Below, piece after piece: positions 28,396 to 37,228 of a stretch of DNA of 56,577 nucleotides. Numbering within the stretch: the stretch's first letter is position 1; every line of letters begins with the position of its first letter. Made by a program: the position numbers and the translations under genes. The notes beneath the pieces are model-generated. The model was not told the DNA's origin. It did not search any database and saw nothing but the letters and a program-made list of their open reading frames with translations. The stretch spans positions 1 through 56,577 of the forward strand of contig CAMZLD010000048.1 of assembly GCA_947311635.1 (NCBI GenBank), in the 5' to 3' direction. This DNA is from an uncultured Flavobacteriaceae bacterium (GTDB taxonomy: Bacteria > Bacteroidota > Bacteroidia > Flavobacteriales > Flavobacteriaceae).

Positions 28396-28671
28396 CTTGG
28401 TTTTATTGAATTGTTATCATTCTTAAATATTCTTGTCCGATTAAAATTTATAAAAACTTTAAAAAGTTATCTTTAATAAAGGTTTTAAGAGCTTTTTAAA
28501 ATAGGGACCTTGCTTTTTCTGTTTTTTTATATTATCTGTCAATAACAATAATTTCAAATAACTGTTTATCGTATAGTTACAATCAAGTCTTTTATCTTTC
28601 GTCTAATAGTGAAACGATCTAACGTCTTTAGACGGACACTAGTAATTCTTAAACAGCTTTGGTTCTAATAA
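28396..28671. other. Non-coding gap between the FAD oxidoreductase and gldN
   Basis: This makes up most of a 341-base stretch without a gene. I see no open frame that looks coding on either strand. It holds a near-consensus TATCTTTC on the plus strand (about 28592) and a small CGTCTTTAGACG palindrome, then the gldN terminator. A plus-strand transcript ending at that terminator is possible but weakly supported. Confidence 0.4.
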
Positions 28672-28708
28672 AAAAAAACTCTTGCAATTGCAAGAGTTTC
28701 TTTTTTTA
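28672..28708. terminator. Terminator of the gldKLMN block (bidirectional)
   Basis: AACTCTTGCAATTGCAAGAGTT, a perfect 22-base palindrome with A-runs on the left and T-runs on the right, 17 bases past the gldN stop. Strong on the minus strand, where a run of Ts follows the stem. Confidence 0.85.
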
Positions 28709-28724
28709 TACTATTTACTAAAGA

Positions 28725-29636
28725 TTAGTAATTCCACATATCGTGTTCTTTATTACGAATGTTGTCTCTAATTCTATCAGATTCCATGACTTGAAATAAA
28801 GCATTTCCACGAACATAGTCTTTTACTTCTCTATCGCCGTAGATATTTTCTTCTTTATAAATGATAGCATTAAACCTACGCGCATTCAACATATGGTCAA
28901 ATGATATTGGAAACGCAGAATTTTTTGGATTAAAAACTTTCATTTTATGCATTTCTTGACGTGCATTTGGGTACCAAACCCAAAACATGGCAAGTTTCTC
29001 ATTAATATCAACTTCAATGTCATCTCTTCCTAACGTATTTACGTCTGGCGCAACAGGAGCAACACCTAATAAACGGTATTTTAATTCTCCTTGACGTTTG
29101 TCAAAATACCAAAGTCCTTTAATTTTAAAGCCTTTAATATCTTGAGAAGTTAAATTATATTCATCAATACCTTCGCTAATATCTGCTTGCCCTTGATTAA
29201 TTAAATCAAATGCATAATCTGTGGTATCAATTCTAACAGCCTTATTTTTGATTTCGTCAAAAGATAATTTTTCTGTAAAATAGGAATCAGAATATACTTC
29301 TGTAATTTTACCTTGTTTAATACCTCTTAACAGGGTGTCAAATAAAGATCTTCTGTTAGCAGGGGCTGACGTTGAATCAATTGGATAATAGTAAGGTAAA
29401 TTTAAACGCTCATTTAAATCTATATATTCCCATGTTACTTTTGACCATAGTAGATCTCTATCGTCAATATAACCATATGGCAATGGTTGATCATTGTCTG
29501 CTGCCTTCTGCTGATCGGTCTTTACACCAACTTGATCAGGAGTTTGGGCATTTAACAAGTTTGATTGCGCTTCTATATTTTGCAAAGAAAATATAAAGAA
29601 ACTACTTACTAGGATACAATTTTTCCAATTCATCAT
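28725..29636 (-). CDS. gldN: Gliding motility / type IX secretion protein GldN
   Basis: 303 residues with a signal peptide ending at NIEAQS; periplasmic. GldN (PorN) is known to form the periplasmic ring with GldK in the type IX secretion system, which exports adhesins and enzymes. Family segments visible: YGYIDDRDLLWSKVTWEYIDLNERLN (in part, DRDLLWSKVTWEYID), NRRSLFDTLL, IKGLWYFDKRQGELKYRLLG and FWVWYPNARQ. Last gene of the block gldK-gldL-gldM-gldN, 8 bp after gldM, followed by a strong terminator. Confidence 0.96.
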   Translation of the reverse strand: MMNWKNCILVSSFFIFSLQNIEAQSNLLNAQTPDQVGVKTDQQKAADNDQPLPYGYIDDRDLLWSKVTWEYIDLNERLNLPYYYPIDSTSAPANRRSLFDTLLRGIKQGKITEVYSDSYFTEKLSFDEIKNKAVRIDTTDYAFDLINQGQADISEGIDEYNLTSQDIKGFKIKGLWYFDKRQGELKYRLLGVAPVAPDVNTLGRDDIEVDINEKLAMFWVWYPNARQEMHKMKVFNPKNSAFPISFDHMLNARRFNAIIYKEENIYGDREVKDYVRGNALFQVMESDRIRDNIRNKEHDMWNY

Positions 29637-29644
29637 TTTAATTT

Positions 29645-31177
29645 TTATCTTATTTCAACATTTACTGGAGCTGCCGTTTTGATTCTATAACCTCCACCAC
29701 CTTGTAACGTAGATTTGATATCAAATATTGCAATTACATCTCCTCGTTTGGCTTTGTTGATAACACTTTTTGCTTGGGCGTTCATTCTTGAACCGCTTAC
29801 TTTAACAGTGGCTTGCCCCGGTACTTTTAATGAAAAACCTGTAGTTGTTAATTTTAAATCAAACACAAATCCTTCTAAAACTACGCCAACAGAAGTTTTG
29901 GCTAAACTAGCTTTTGGCATTTTAACCAAGCCTGTTTCTCCTCTAATAGATCCAAAAGGTTTTGGAATATCTTTTATTCTAAACTTTTTTGTAGAACTAA
30001 CAGGTGTGCCATCTGGTAATTTACCAGAAACTCTAATAGATACTTCTGTACCAGAACCAGGGTTCATAACATAACTACTACCACTTTTTCTTCTTAATCC
30101 AGAAGCAGAAGCTGTTACTTTATTAGATGGAATACCCGGAATTGAAATTGTCATTGGGTTTGAAACACCACGATAAACAACATTCATTTTATCTGCAGAT
30201 ATTACAGCTTCGTTTGGTTTTGGTATTACTGCATAGCCTCCTTTTATTGGAATTTCCACTAAAGAGTCTCCTTCTTTAAAGAAAAAACTTCCTTTTAAAG
30301 TATGGTCACCTACAGAACCTGCAGGACCATCTAAAATAACTTGACCTGCTTTGATTTTTTCTTTAGGCATGGTTCTACCATTTAAAACCACTTTCTCTGC
30401 AGTTAAATTTGGATCATTTTTCCCTAAGATAATTTTTCCTGACAAACGTTCTCCTGAATAATAAGCATTCTTTTCAAAAACAACCATAGCGTCGTAATTG
30501 GTCATAGAAACACTTTTAATTAACTCACCTTGCAACAGGGTAGATAAAGCATCTGCTTCTGTTGCTTTAATATCTGCTTGCATTTGTGTTAAATTAGTAA
30601 TAGATGCTACCATTGGAAAACCTTCATAATGATATTCTAACCAATCAACTTTTCTACCTTCTTTATTAGTTTCTTTACCTGTGTAGAATCTATCAGCTAC
30701 AGTCTTAGCTAAATCACTTCCAGCTAGTGTAGAACCAACGCTATCTCTATAAGTATTTATTTTAGAGACAAACTCTTTTCCTCTTTCAGAATGTTTACCA
30801 TCTTTAAAAAAGATTTCATCTAAAGGGTCTGTTTTATCCATAGATTCATAATCTAATGGATTCTCTACATGTCCTTTCAAATCATTTTTTAGAGTTTCAA
30901 TATACCCATAAAGATCATCAGACAATGTTTTAATTTTATCTGTTTTTACTTTAGCTTCACCGTATTGCTTTGCTTGTTCGGCTGCTTTCTCAGCTAATGT
31001 TGCATATGCAGCACTATTTGTTGCAGTAGCCTTTACATTTGCTGTTTCTAATTTTTTATTCATAAAACCAAAAGCTGATAACACTTCTTTACTCATATTC
31101 ATTGCTAGCATTGCAATAAATACCAAGTACATTAAGTTAATCATCTTCTGCCTTGCTGAAAGTTTTCCTCCTGCCAT
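29645..31177 (-). CDS. gldM: Gliding motility / type IX secretion protein GldM
   Basis: 510 residues. One N-terminal membrane helix (MINLMYLVFIAMLAMNMS) after the conserved MAGGKLSARQK, then a long periplasmic part. The known structure has a helical bundle domain followed by beta domains that span the periplasm; the sequence here agrees (helical residues 45-220, beta-rich afterwards, PMTISIPGIPSNKV near residue 340). With GldL it forms the inner-membrane motor that converts proton flow into secretion and gliding. Gene order and 41-bp spacing to gldL are typical. Confidence 0.97.
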   Translation of the reverse strand: MAGGKLSARQKMINLMYLVFIAMLAMNMSKEVLSAFGFMNKKLETANVKATATNSAAYATLAEKAAEQAKQYGEAKVKTDKIKTLSDDLYGYIETLKNDLKGHVENPLDYESMDKTDPLDEIFFKDGKHSERGKEFVSKINTYRDSVGSTLAGSDLAKTVADRFYTGKETNKEGRKVDWLEYHYEGFPMVASITNLTQMQADIKATEADALSTLLQGELIKSVSMTNYDAMVVFEKNAYYSGERLSGKIILGKNDPNLTAEKVVLNGRTMPKEKIKAGQVILDGPAGSVGDHTLKGSFFFKEGDSLVEIPIKGGYAVIPKPNEAVISADKMNVVYRGVSNPMTISIPGIPSNKVTASASGLRRKSGSSYVMNPGSGTEVSIRVSGKLPDGTPVSSTKKFRIKDIPKPFGSIRGETGLVKMPKASLAKTSVGVVLEGFVFDLKLTTTGFSLKVPGQATVKVSGSRMNAQAKSVINKAKRGDVIAIFDIKSTLQGGGGYRIKTAAPVNVEIR

Positions 31178-31217
31178 ATCTAATTAGTTTTTAAGTTAGT
31201 TTAAGTATTACTACTAA

Positions 31218-31865
31218 TTAGTTTTTTGTAGACATTGCAGATAACATACCTCCATATACTCCGTTTAAAGAAGATAGGTTTGCAGCCATAGAAGCCATTT
31301 GCTCTTTTAATTTCCCTGCGTTATCAACAACAGCTTCATTAATTTCTGCTTGGCGACTTGCACTTTCTAATTGCACTTTATACAAGCTGTTTAAAGATTC
31401 CATTTGTGCAGCTGCCATAGTTAATTGCTCACTATATTTTGATGTTGCTGCAATTGAATCTACAGCTGGTTGAATATTTTTTGCAGCACCACTAAAATTT
31501 TGAATACTTGATGCTAAACTAGACATCATACCGGCATCTAATTTTGCTTCTTTTAACATGTTATCCAATTTTTGCGACAACATACTTTGTGCTTCACCTA
31601 TTTGCTTCGTTTCTTTAGCTTTGCTTTTACCACTTCCTAATTCTGGATATACTAAAGACCAATCTAAATCTTCTTCTGGTGGATCAAATGCAGAAACTGC
31701 AAATACAGCTGCTTCTACAAGAAGACCTATAGTTAACATCATTCCTCCTGTAATAGGACCAAGGCTCATATGCTGTATTTTAAACAATGCACCTACAATT
31801 ACTACTGCAGCTCCCATACCGTATATGAAATTCATTACTTTTTTCTTTGTTCTTGATTGTGCCAT
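31218..31865 (-). CDS. gldL: Gliding motility / type IX secretion motor protein GldL
   Basis: 215 residues. Two membrane helices near the N-terminus: FIYGMGAAVVIVGALFKI and ITGGMMLTIGLLVEAAVFAV. The intramembrane glutamate (Glu51 here) corresponds to the residue reported as essential for proton-driven function, and Lys29 and His32 in the loop are also conserved. The C-terminal two-thirds is a cytoplasmic helical region with many Ala/Ser/Gln. Partner of GldM; 50 bp downstream of gldK. Confidence 0.96.
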   Translation of the reverse strand: MAQSRTKKKVMNFIYGMGAAVVIVGALFKIQHMSLGPITGGMMLTIGLLVEAAVFAVSAFDPPEEDLDWSLVYPELGSGKSKAKETKQIGEAQSMLSQKLDNMLKEAKLDAGMMSSLASSIQNFSGAAKNIQPAVDSIAATSKYSEQLTMAAAQMESLNSLYKVQLESASRQAEINEAVVDNAGKLKEQMASMAANLSSLNGVYGGMLSAMSTKN

Positions 31866-31915
31866 AATTTTCTTTTTAGTTAGTTTTGGTTATTAATAAT
31901 TTTTTGTTAAATGTT

Positions 31916-33301
31916 TTATTTTCCTTCTAGATTTGTACCTAGATAATCTTGTACGGTTCTAAATCCGATGTAGCTTCTTGCAGAATCTGCATACTCCCAA
32001 TCTCTTGTACTTACTTCTAAGAAATAAGCAACATCTTTCCAAGAGCCACCGCGTATTACTTTACGTGTATTTTTTAAATCATCAACATTTGGACTTAAAG
32101 TTGACCCTAAGTAATACGATTCTGGATTGTATGCACTACCTGTCCACTCTGACACGTTACCTGCCATATTATACAGCCCATAATCATTAGGGTTATAAGA
32201 TTTTGCTTCTACAGTATACAAAGCGCCATCTGCTGCATAATCACCTCTTACGGGTTTAAAATTTGCTAAGAAACAACCTCTATCACTTGTTGTATATGCA
32301 CTACCCCAAGGGTAAGTACCAAAATCTAAGCCACCTCTTGCTGCATACTCCCATTCTGCTTCGCCAGCCAATCTAAAGTGAGGTACTCTTCCTCCATGTT
32401 TTTTTGAAGATAAGTAGTCGTTTTTCTTTTTTGTTCTCCATGCACAAAAAGCTTTTGCTTGATCCCAAGTTACTCCTACAACAGGGTATTCTTCATAAGC
32501 TTGGTGGTAAAAATAATCTTGATGCATTGGGTCATTATAAGAGTATTTAAAGTCTTTTACCCAAACTGTTGTGTCAGGATATATGGCTACCGTTTTATGC
32601 TTGATATAGTCTTTTCTATTCCCTTTATTTCTTGCTGCTGCTTCTTGATCTAACCAAGAGTATTTGAATTTTAATTTTCTGTAATCCATTATTCTTCTAC
32701 CGTCAAAACTTTCATCTAAAGGAATATACATAGAATCCATTACTTCTACATAATATTCATCTGGGTATTCATTTTTATCCCAAATCAATTCATTTTCCCA
32801 ATTTAAAGCACGCCCTTGTGTTGGCGAATCAATATCACCTAAACTTCCATAATTATCCATCATGTATTTTTCGTAGGCGGTCATATTAGATGTGTCTGTA
32901 GATTTAAATTTATAATCTACCAAAGGTCCTCCAGCATCTGAATCTGTAGAGGCTACATCACCTCCACCAGACATTTCATCTGCTAAGATTGCAAGCTTGG
33001 TACGAACGATTGAATCACGCACCCAAAAAACAAATTCTTTATACTCGCTATTGGTTATTTCTGTTTCATCCATATAAAAAGGACGTACTGTTACTGTTCT
33101 AGCTGGCGAGTTTAACGCACCTGCTACATCTTCATCTTGCTTACCCATTGTAAAAGAACCACCTGGTATCAACACCATACCATAAGGCTTTTCAGAGTTC
33201 CATTTGCTTTTTGAATGTGCTCCAACTAATTCTCCTTTGTCTTTGGATCCACAGCTTACCATAACTAAGGTAACTAAAAGAAATATTGCTATTTTATTCA
33301 T
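31916..33301 (-). CDS. gldK: Gliding motility lipoprotein GldK
   Basis: 461 residues with lipoprotein signal (MNKIAIFLLVTLVMVSC). The body has the formylglycine-generating-enzyme-like fold: MVLIPGGSFTMG, PFYMDETEITNSEYKEF, EYPVVGVTWDQAKAFC, AGEAEWEYAARGG, VIRGGSWKDVAYF and YIGFRTVQD. GldK is not known to be catalytic; it builds the outer-membrane-anchored ring with GldN in type IX secretion. An insertion of about 130 residues (roughly 95-225) interrupts the fold, as in other GldK. First gene of the block. Confidence 0.96.
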   Translation of the reverse strand: MNKIAIFLLVTLVMVSCGSKDKGELVGAHSKSKWNSEKPYGMVLIPGGSFTMGKQDEDVAGALNSPARTVTVRPFYMDETEITNSEYKEFVFWVRDSIVRTKLAILADEMSGGGDVASTDSDAGGPLVDYKFKSTDTSNMTAYEKYMMDNYGSLGDIDSPTQGRALNWENELIWDKNEYPDEYYVEVMDSMYIPLDESFDGRRIMDYRKLKFKYSWLDQEAAARNKGNRKDYIKHKTVAIYPDTTVWVKDFKYSYNDPMHQDYFYHQAYEEYPVVGVTWDQAKAFCAWRTKKKNDYLSSKKHGGRVPHFRLAGEAEWEYAARGGLDFGTYPWGSAYTTSDRGCFLANFKPVRGDYAADGALYTVEAKSYNPNDYGLYNMAGNVSEWTGSAYNPESYYLGSTLSPNVDDLKNTRKVIRGGSWKDVAYFLEVSTRDWEYADSARSYIGFRTVQDYLGTNLEGK

Positions 33302-33352
33302 ATTTGTTTTTTTTCTTTTTTTTAAAAGTGCGTAAACGTATAATTTTTTTTA

Positions 33353-33388
33353 CAAATACACAATGTTTACTATAATAATAAACACAAA
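33353..33388 (-). promoter_or_regulatory. Candidate promoter of the gldKLMN block
   Basis: Minus strand: TTTG, 24-base spacer, then TGTATTTG (one mismatch to TAnnTTTG), about 50 bases upstream of the gldK ATG. A weak match, so read-through from the topA transcript is also possible. Confidence 0.35.
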
Positions 33389-33389
33389 A

Positions 33390-34550
33390 CTACTGAATTT
33401 TTTTTAATGTTTTATACCATAAATCTGGTAATTCTTGATTTGTGGCTTTTATGTAGTCTTGATATGTACAAGGTATTAACGCATGTCTTTTGTTTTTATT
33501 ATTTATTTTATAATTTATTTCCATCCACCACCTGCCACTTTTATGGCTTTTATAGAAAACATAAGTCTCTTTATCTATTGGAACAAGGTATTTTTTATAT
33601 TCTTTTTTACTTCCGAAGGGATAATCATTCGCTCTAAAATTAACGCCTTCTATAAAATACCAAATTATTTGTGCTATTAATTGCGCTGTTTGATTTTTGG
33701 TATCTTCTTTTGCATTGTACTCATAAATACCGAAAGAAGTTACTTTATCACTAATGCCTGCGTAACGTGCTAAAGCACAAACGGCTTCTCCATAAAAACC
33801 ATTTGGCGTAGCATTGTTATTTGCCGGCGCTTCACTAAAACGTAGTGCATTCAAGTTAACACTAACAATGTCTGCATTTCTTAAAATAGGCTCTGCTATT
33901 TCTGGCTGCTGTACTACTTCGCCTAAACGATAGGCATCAAAATACAGTTTGTCTATCAAATCTTTTTCTTCTTGCGAATTAAAAAATGTTTGATATCCGA
34001 TATTGGTAAAATTGAATAAGTTATTGGGCTTATTCATTACTATATGACTTAAATAAGATTGCGATGTAATGACCTCTTCAAAGCTTCCGAAGTTAAACTT
34101 ATTATCTATTGCCACAACATTAACGGTTTGTTCTAAGACATCATAGGCTCTATAATTGGTGTATAGTAAATCTTGACCTCCTCCTATTAGTATAGGTATA
34201 ATTTTTTGCTTCAATAAATAGGTAAGCACTTTTTGCAATGCAAAATAGGTGTCTTCTACTGTGGCTCCTTGTGTTAAATTTCCAAGATCTACAATTTTTA
34301 ATTGCCAATTGCCTTGATATAATTGATAAAGGTGTTTTCTAATTTCTGAAAAATCATTTCCTGTTCTTTCATTATCTATGGCTCTTCTTCCTTCTTCTAC
34401 AGCAATAATAGCCATTTTTACATTGTGCAATGCTGGCATCCCAAATTGCTGAGAATGAATGGCTATGTTTTTACCCAAGGTTTGCTTAGACAGCAACATA
34501 GTATGTGCAACAACACTATCTTGAACGGGGTTTAGAAAATCAAGATTCAT
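33390..34550 (-). CDS. Arginase/formimidoylglutamase-fold protein with lost metal site (pseudoenzyme)
   Basis: 386 residues of the ureohydrolase fold (residues 45-330) plus a C-terminal extension of about 60. The three metal-ligand motifs are all degenerate: GGGH reads GGGQ (Gln126), DAHxD reads DNKFN (149-153), and SxDxDxxDP reads SVNLNALRF (230-238). Both metal-bridging aspartates have become Asn, so hydrolysis of guanidino compounds is not expected. Automatic annotation would probably say formimidoylglutamase. It lies 2 bp after the topA stop and 88 bp before gldK, so it may have a structural or regulatory role, perhaps linked to gliding. Confidence 0.85.
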   Translation of the reverse strand: MNLDFLNPVQDSVVAHTMLLSKQTLGKNIAIHSQQFGMPALHNVKMAIIAVEEGRRAIDNERTGNDFSEIRKHLYQLYQGNWQLKIVDLGNLTQGATVEDTYFALQKVLTYLLKQKIIPILIGGGQDLLYTNYRAYDVLEQTVNVVAIDNKFNFGSFEEVITSQSYLSHIVMNKPNNLFNFTNIGYQTFFNSQEEKDLIDKLYFDAYRLGEVVQQPEIAEPILRNADIVSVNLNALRFSEAPANNNATPNGFYGEAVCALARYAGISDKVTSFGIYEYNAKEDTKNQTAQLIAQIIWYFIEGVNFRANDYPFGSKKEYKKYLVPIDKETYVFYKSHKSGRWWMEINYKINNKNKRHALIPCTYQDYIKATNQELPDLWYKTLKKIQ

Positions 34551-34552
34551 GC

Positions 34553-37054
34553 TTATTTCTTTTTAGCAGTGGTTTTTCTTTTGGTAGTTTTCTTTTTTGT
34601 AGCTTTTTTCTTAGGTGCTTTTTTTGCAATAATTTCTTTTACTTCTTCTAAGGTTAGTTTTGTAGCGTCTACCGTTTTTGGCAATTCAATTTTGATTTTT
34701 CCTTGTAGGATATTTGATCTTCCCCAACGCGCTTTTTCTACACGTATTCCTTCTTCTTCCCAATTATGAAGTACTTTGTCTATCTCTTTTTGTTTTTTAT
34801 CTTCTATAAGTTGTACAATATCATCGAATGTTAAATTGTCAAAATCATATTTTTTATTAACATTGATAAACATACCGTTCCATTTAATAAAAGGTCCAAA
34901 ACGACCAACTCCTTTTTGTACTGGCAATTCTTCGTAATGTGCTACTGGCGCATCTGCTTTTCGTTTTGCTTCAATTAATTCTATGGCTCTATCCATATCT
35001 ACTGCCATTGGATCTTCTCCTTTTGCAAGCGAAATAAATTTGCTATCATGTTTTATATAAGGTCCAAAACGACCGTTGGCCACAATAACTTCATTGGCTT
35101 GATAATCTCCTAAAGATTTTGGAAGCAAAAACAAATCTAATGCTTCTTCTAAAGTAATGGCTCCAAGAGTTTGATTTTTTTGAAGGCTGGCAAACTTTTT
35201 ATCCTCATCTTCTCTATCTCCAATTTGAACCATTGGTCCAAATTTTCCGAGGCGTACTAAAACTACTTTTCCTGTTTTAGGATCATTCCCTAAAATACGC
35301 TCTCCGCTTTCGCGTTCTGCATTTTCTTTTACATTTTCTACGGTAGGATGAAAATCGTTATAAAAATTTTTGATCATTTTAATCCAATCTTCTTTTCCTT
35401 CTGCAATATTATCGAAATCTGATTCTACTTTTGCAGTAAATCCAAAATCTAAAATATTAGAAAAATGGGCTACTAAAAAATCGTTTACAATAATGCCAAT
35501 ATCTGTGGGCGCTAGTTTTCCTTTGTCTGCACCAACAGTTTCTGTTAGTGTTTTACTAACTACTTTATTATTTTCTAATCGAAGCTGTGTGTAGGTTCTT
35601 TCTACACCTTCTACAACAGGTTTATCAACATAAGCTCTACGCTGAATGGTAGAGATTGTAGGTGCATATGTTGATGGTCTTCCAATACCTAGCTCTTCTA
35701 AATTTTTTACTAATGCCGCTTCTGTAAATCTAGCTTTCGATCTAGAATAACGTTCTGTAGCAGCAATATAATTGTAATCTAAACTTTCGTTAAGGCTTAA
35801 CTTCGGAAGCATTCCTGCTTGTTCTTCATCTTCATTATCTGTACCTTCGAGATACACTTTCAAAAAGCCATCAAATTTTATAACCTCCCCGTTAGCTGTT
35901 AAAATTTCTGAATTTTTAGAATTTTGAATACGCACATTGGTACGCTCTAATTGTGCCTCACTCATTTGTGATGCTATGGCTCTTTTCCAAATTAAGCTAT
36001 ACAACCTATCTTGATCATATTCTACAGAAACCGATTGAACACTCATATTGGTTGGTCTAATTGCCTCATGTGCTTCTTGGGCTCCTTTTGATTTTGATTT
36101 AAAATCTCTTGTTTTAGAATACGCCTCACCGTAAGAAGTTATAATGGCTTCCTTTGCTGCTTTTTTAGCATCGTTAGACAAATTTACGCTATCAGTTCTC
36201 ATATAAGTTATCAAACCTGCTTCGTACAAACGTTGTGCAACCATCATGGTTTTTGCTACCGGAAAATATAATTTTCTTGAAGCTTCTTGCTGTAATGTAG
36301 AAGTTGTAAAAGGTGGTGCTGGTGATTTTTTTGCTGGCTTTACTTGCAAATCTGACACACTAAAATTAGCACCATTACACGAGGTTAAAAATTCTTCTGC
36401 TGCTTTTCTTGTCGTAAAATTCTTTGGCAACTTTGCCTTAAATTTTTTACCATCTTTATTTAAAAATTCGGCATCTACTCTAAAACTTACTACACTTTTA
36501 AAGTTCTGAATTTCACGTTCTCTTTCTACAATTAATCGTACAGCAACAGATTGTACTCTACCTGCAGACAAACCGCCTTTTATTTTACGCCACAATACGG
36601 GCGATAATTCATAACCAACCAATCTATCTAATACTCTACGTGCCTGTTGTGCGTTTACCAAATTGTAATCGATACTTCTTGGGTTTTCTACCGCTTTTAA
36701 AATAGCACTTTTTGTAATTTCATGAAAAACAATACGCTTTGTGTTTTCGTCTTTTAATTTTAACTGTTCATACAAATGCCAAGCAATTGCTTCTCCTTCT
36801 CTATCTTCATCACTTGCTAACCAAACAGTATCTGCTTTTTTAGCCAAGTCCTTTAATTTCTTAACAGTTGCTTTCTTATCAGAAGACACTACATATTTCG
36901 GCATAAAATCTCCATCTACATTAATACCTAATTCACTAGAAGGTAAATCTGCAATATGACCAAAACTAGATTCCACTTGAAAATCTTTTCCTAAAAATTT
37001 TTCAATCGTTTTTGCCTTTGCTGGTGACTCTACAATAACTAAATTCTTTGCCAT
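34553..37054 (-). CDS. topA: DNA topoisomerase I
   Basis: Relaxes negative supercoils. 833 residues. TOPRIM domain at the N-terminus (NLVIVESPAKAKTIEKFLG; ASDEDREGEAIAWHL). The catalytic tyrosine is in LITYMRTDSVNLS near residue 290. The C-terminal part holds Topo_C repeats (GRFGPYIKH, GRFGPFIKW) instead of four-cysteine zinc fingers, and ends in a Lys/Thr-rich basic tail. A TACTTTTG box lies 21 bases upstream of the ATG on the minus strand. It is followed at 2 bp by the arginase-fold gene, suggesting one transcript. Confidence 0.97.
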   Translation of the reverse strand: MAKNLVIVESPAKAKTIEKFLGKDFQVESSFGHIADLPSSELGINVDGDFMPKYVVSSDKKATVKKLKDLAKKADTVWLASDEDREGEAIAWHLYEQLKLKDENTKRIVFHEITKSAILKAVENPRSIDYNLVNAQQARRVLDRLVGYELSPVLWRKIKGGLSAGRVQSVAVRLIVEREREIQNFKSVVSFRVDAEFLNKDGKKFKAKLPKNFTTRKAAEEFLTSCNGANFSVSDLQVKPAKKSPAPPFTTSTLQQEASRKLYFPVAKTMMVAQRLYEAGLITYMRTDSVNLSNDAKKAAKEAIITSYGEAYSKTRDFKSKSKGAQEAHEAIRPTNMSVQSVSVEYDQDRLYSLIWKRAIASQMSEAQLERTNVRIQNSKNSEILTANGEVIKFDGFLKVYLEGTDNEDEEQAGMLPKLSLNESLDYNYIAATERYSRSKARFTEAALVKNLEELGIGRPSTYAPTISTIQRRAYVDKPVVEGVERTYTQLRLENNKVVSKTLTETVGADKGKLAPTDIGIIVNDFLVAHFSNILDFGFTAKVESDFDNIAEGKEDWIKMIKNFYNDFHPTVENVKENAERESGERILGNDPKTGKVVLVRLGKFGPMVQIGDREDEDKKFASLQKNQTLGAITLEEALDLFLLPKSLGDYQANEVIVANGRFGPYIKHDSKFISLAKGEDPMAVDMDRAIELIEAKRKADAPVAHYEELPVQKGVGRFGPFIKWNGMFINVNKKYDFDNLTFDDIVQLIEDKKQKEIDKVLHNWEEEGIRVEKARWGRSNILQGKIKIELPKTVDATKLTLEEVKEIIAKKAPKKKATKKKTTKRKTTAKKK

Positions 37055-37175
37055 TTGTTTTTGATTTTGGATTGCAAAAGTATGTAGATTATTTTAATTT
37101 GCACATGTTTTGACAAAAATTAGCAAAACCACACCTATATATAAAGCAAAAAAAGGGATGTTAAAATTCTGCCAA

Positions 37176-37210
37176 TTTGTCACATATCCTAAATTTTGGT
37201 TGTATCTTTG
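37176..37210 (+). promoter_or_regulatory. Promoter of the miaB-secG operon
   Basis: TTTG, 23-base spacer, then the exact TATCTTTG, 18 bases before the miaB ATG. Confidence 0.65.
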
Positions 37211-37228
37211 TGCTTCTAATTTTGAAGC

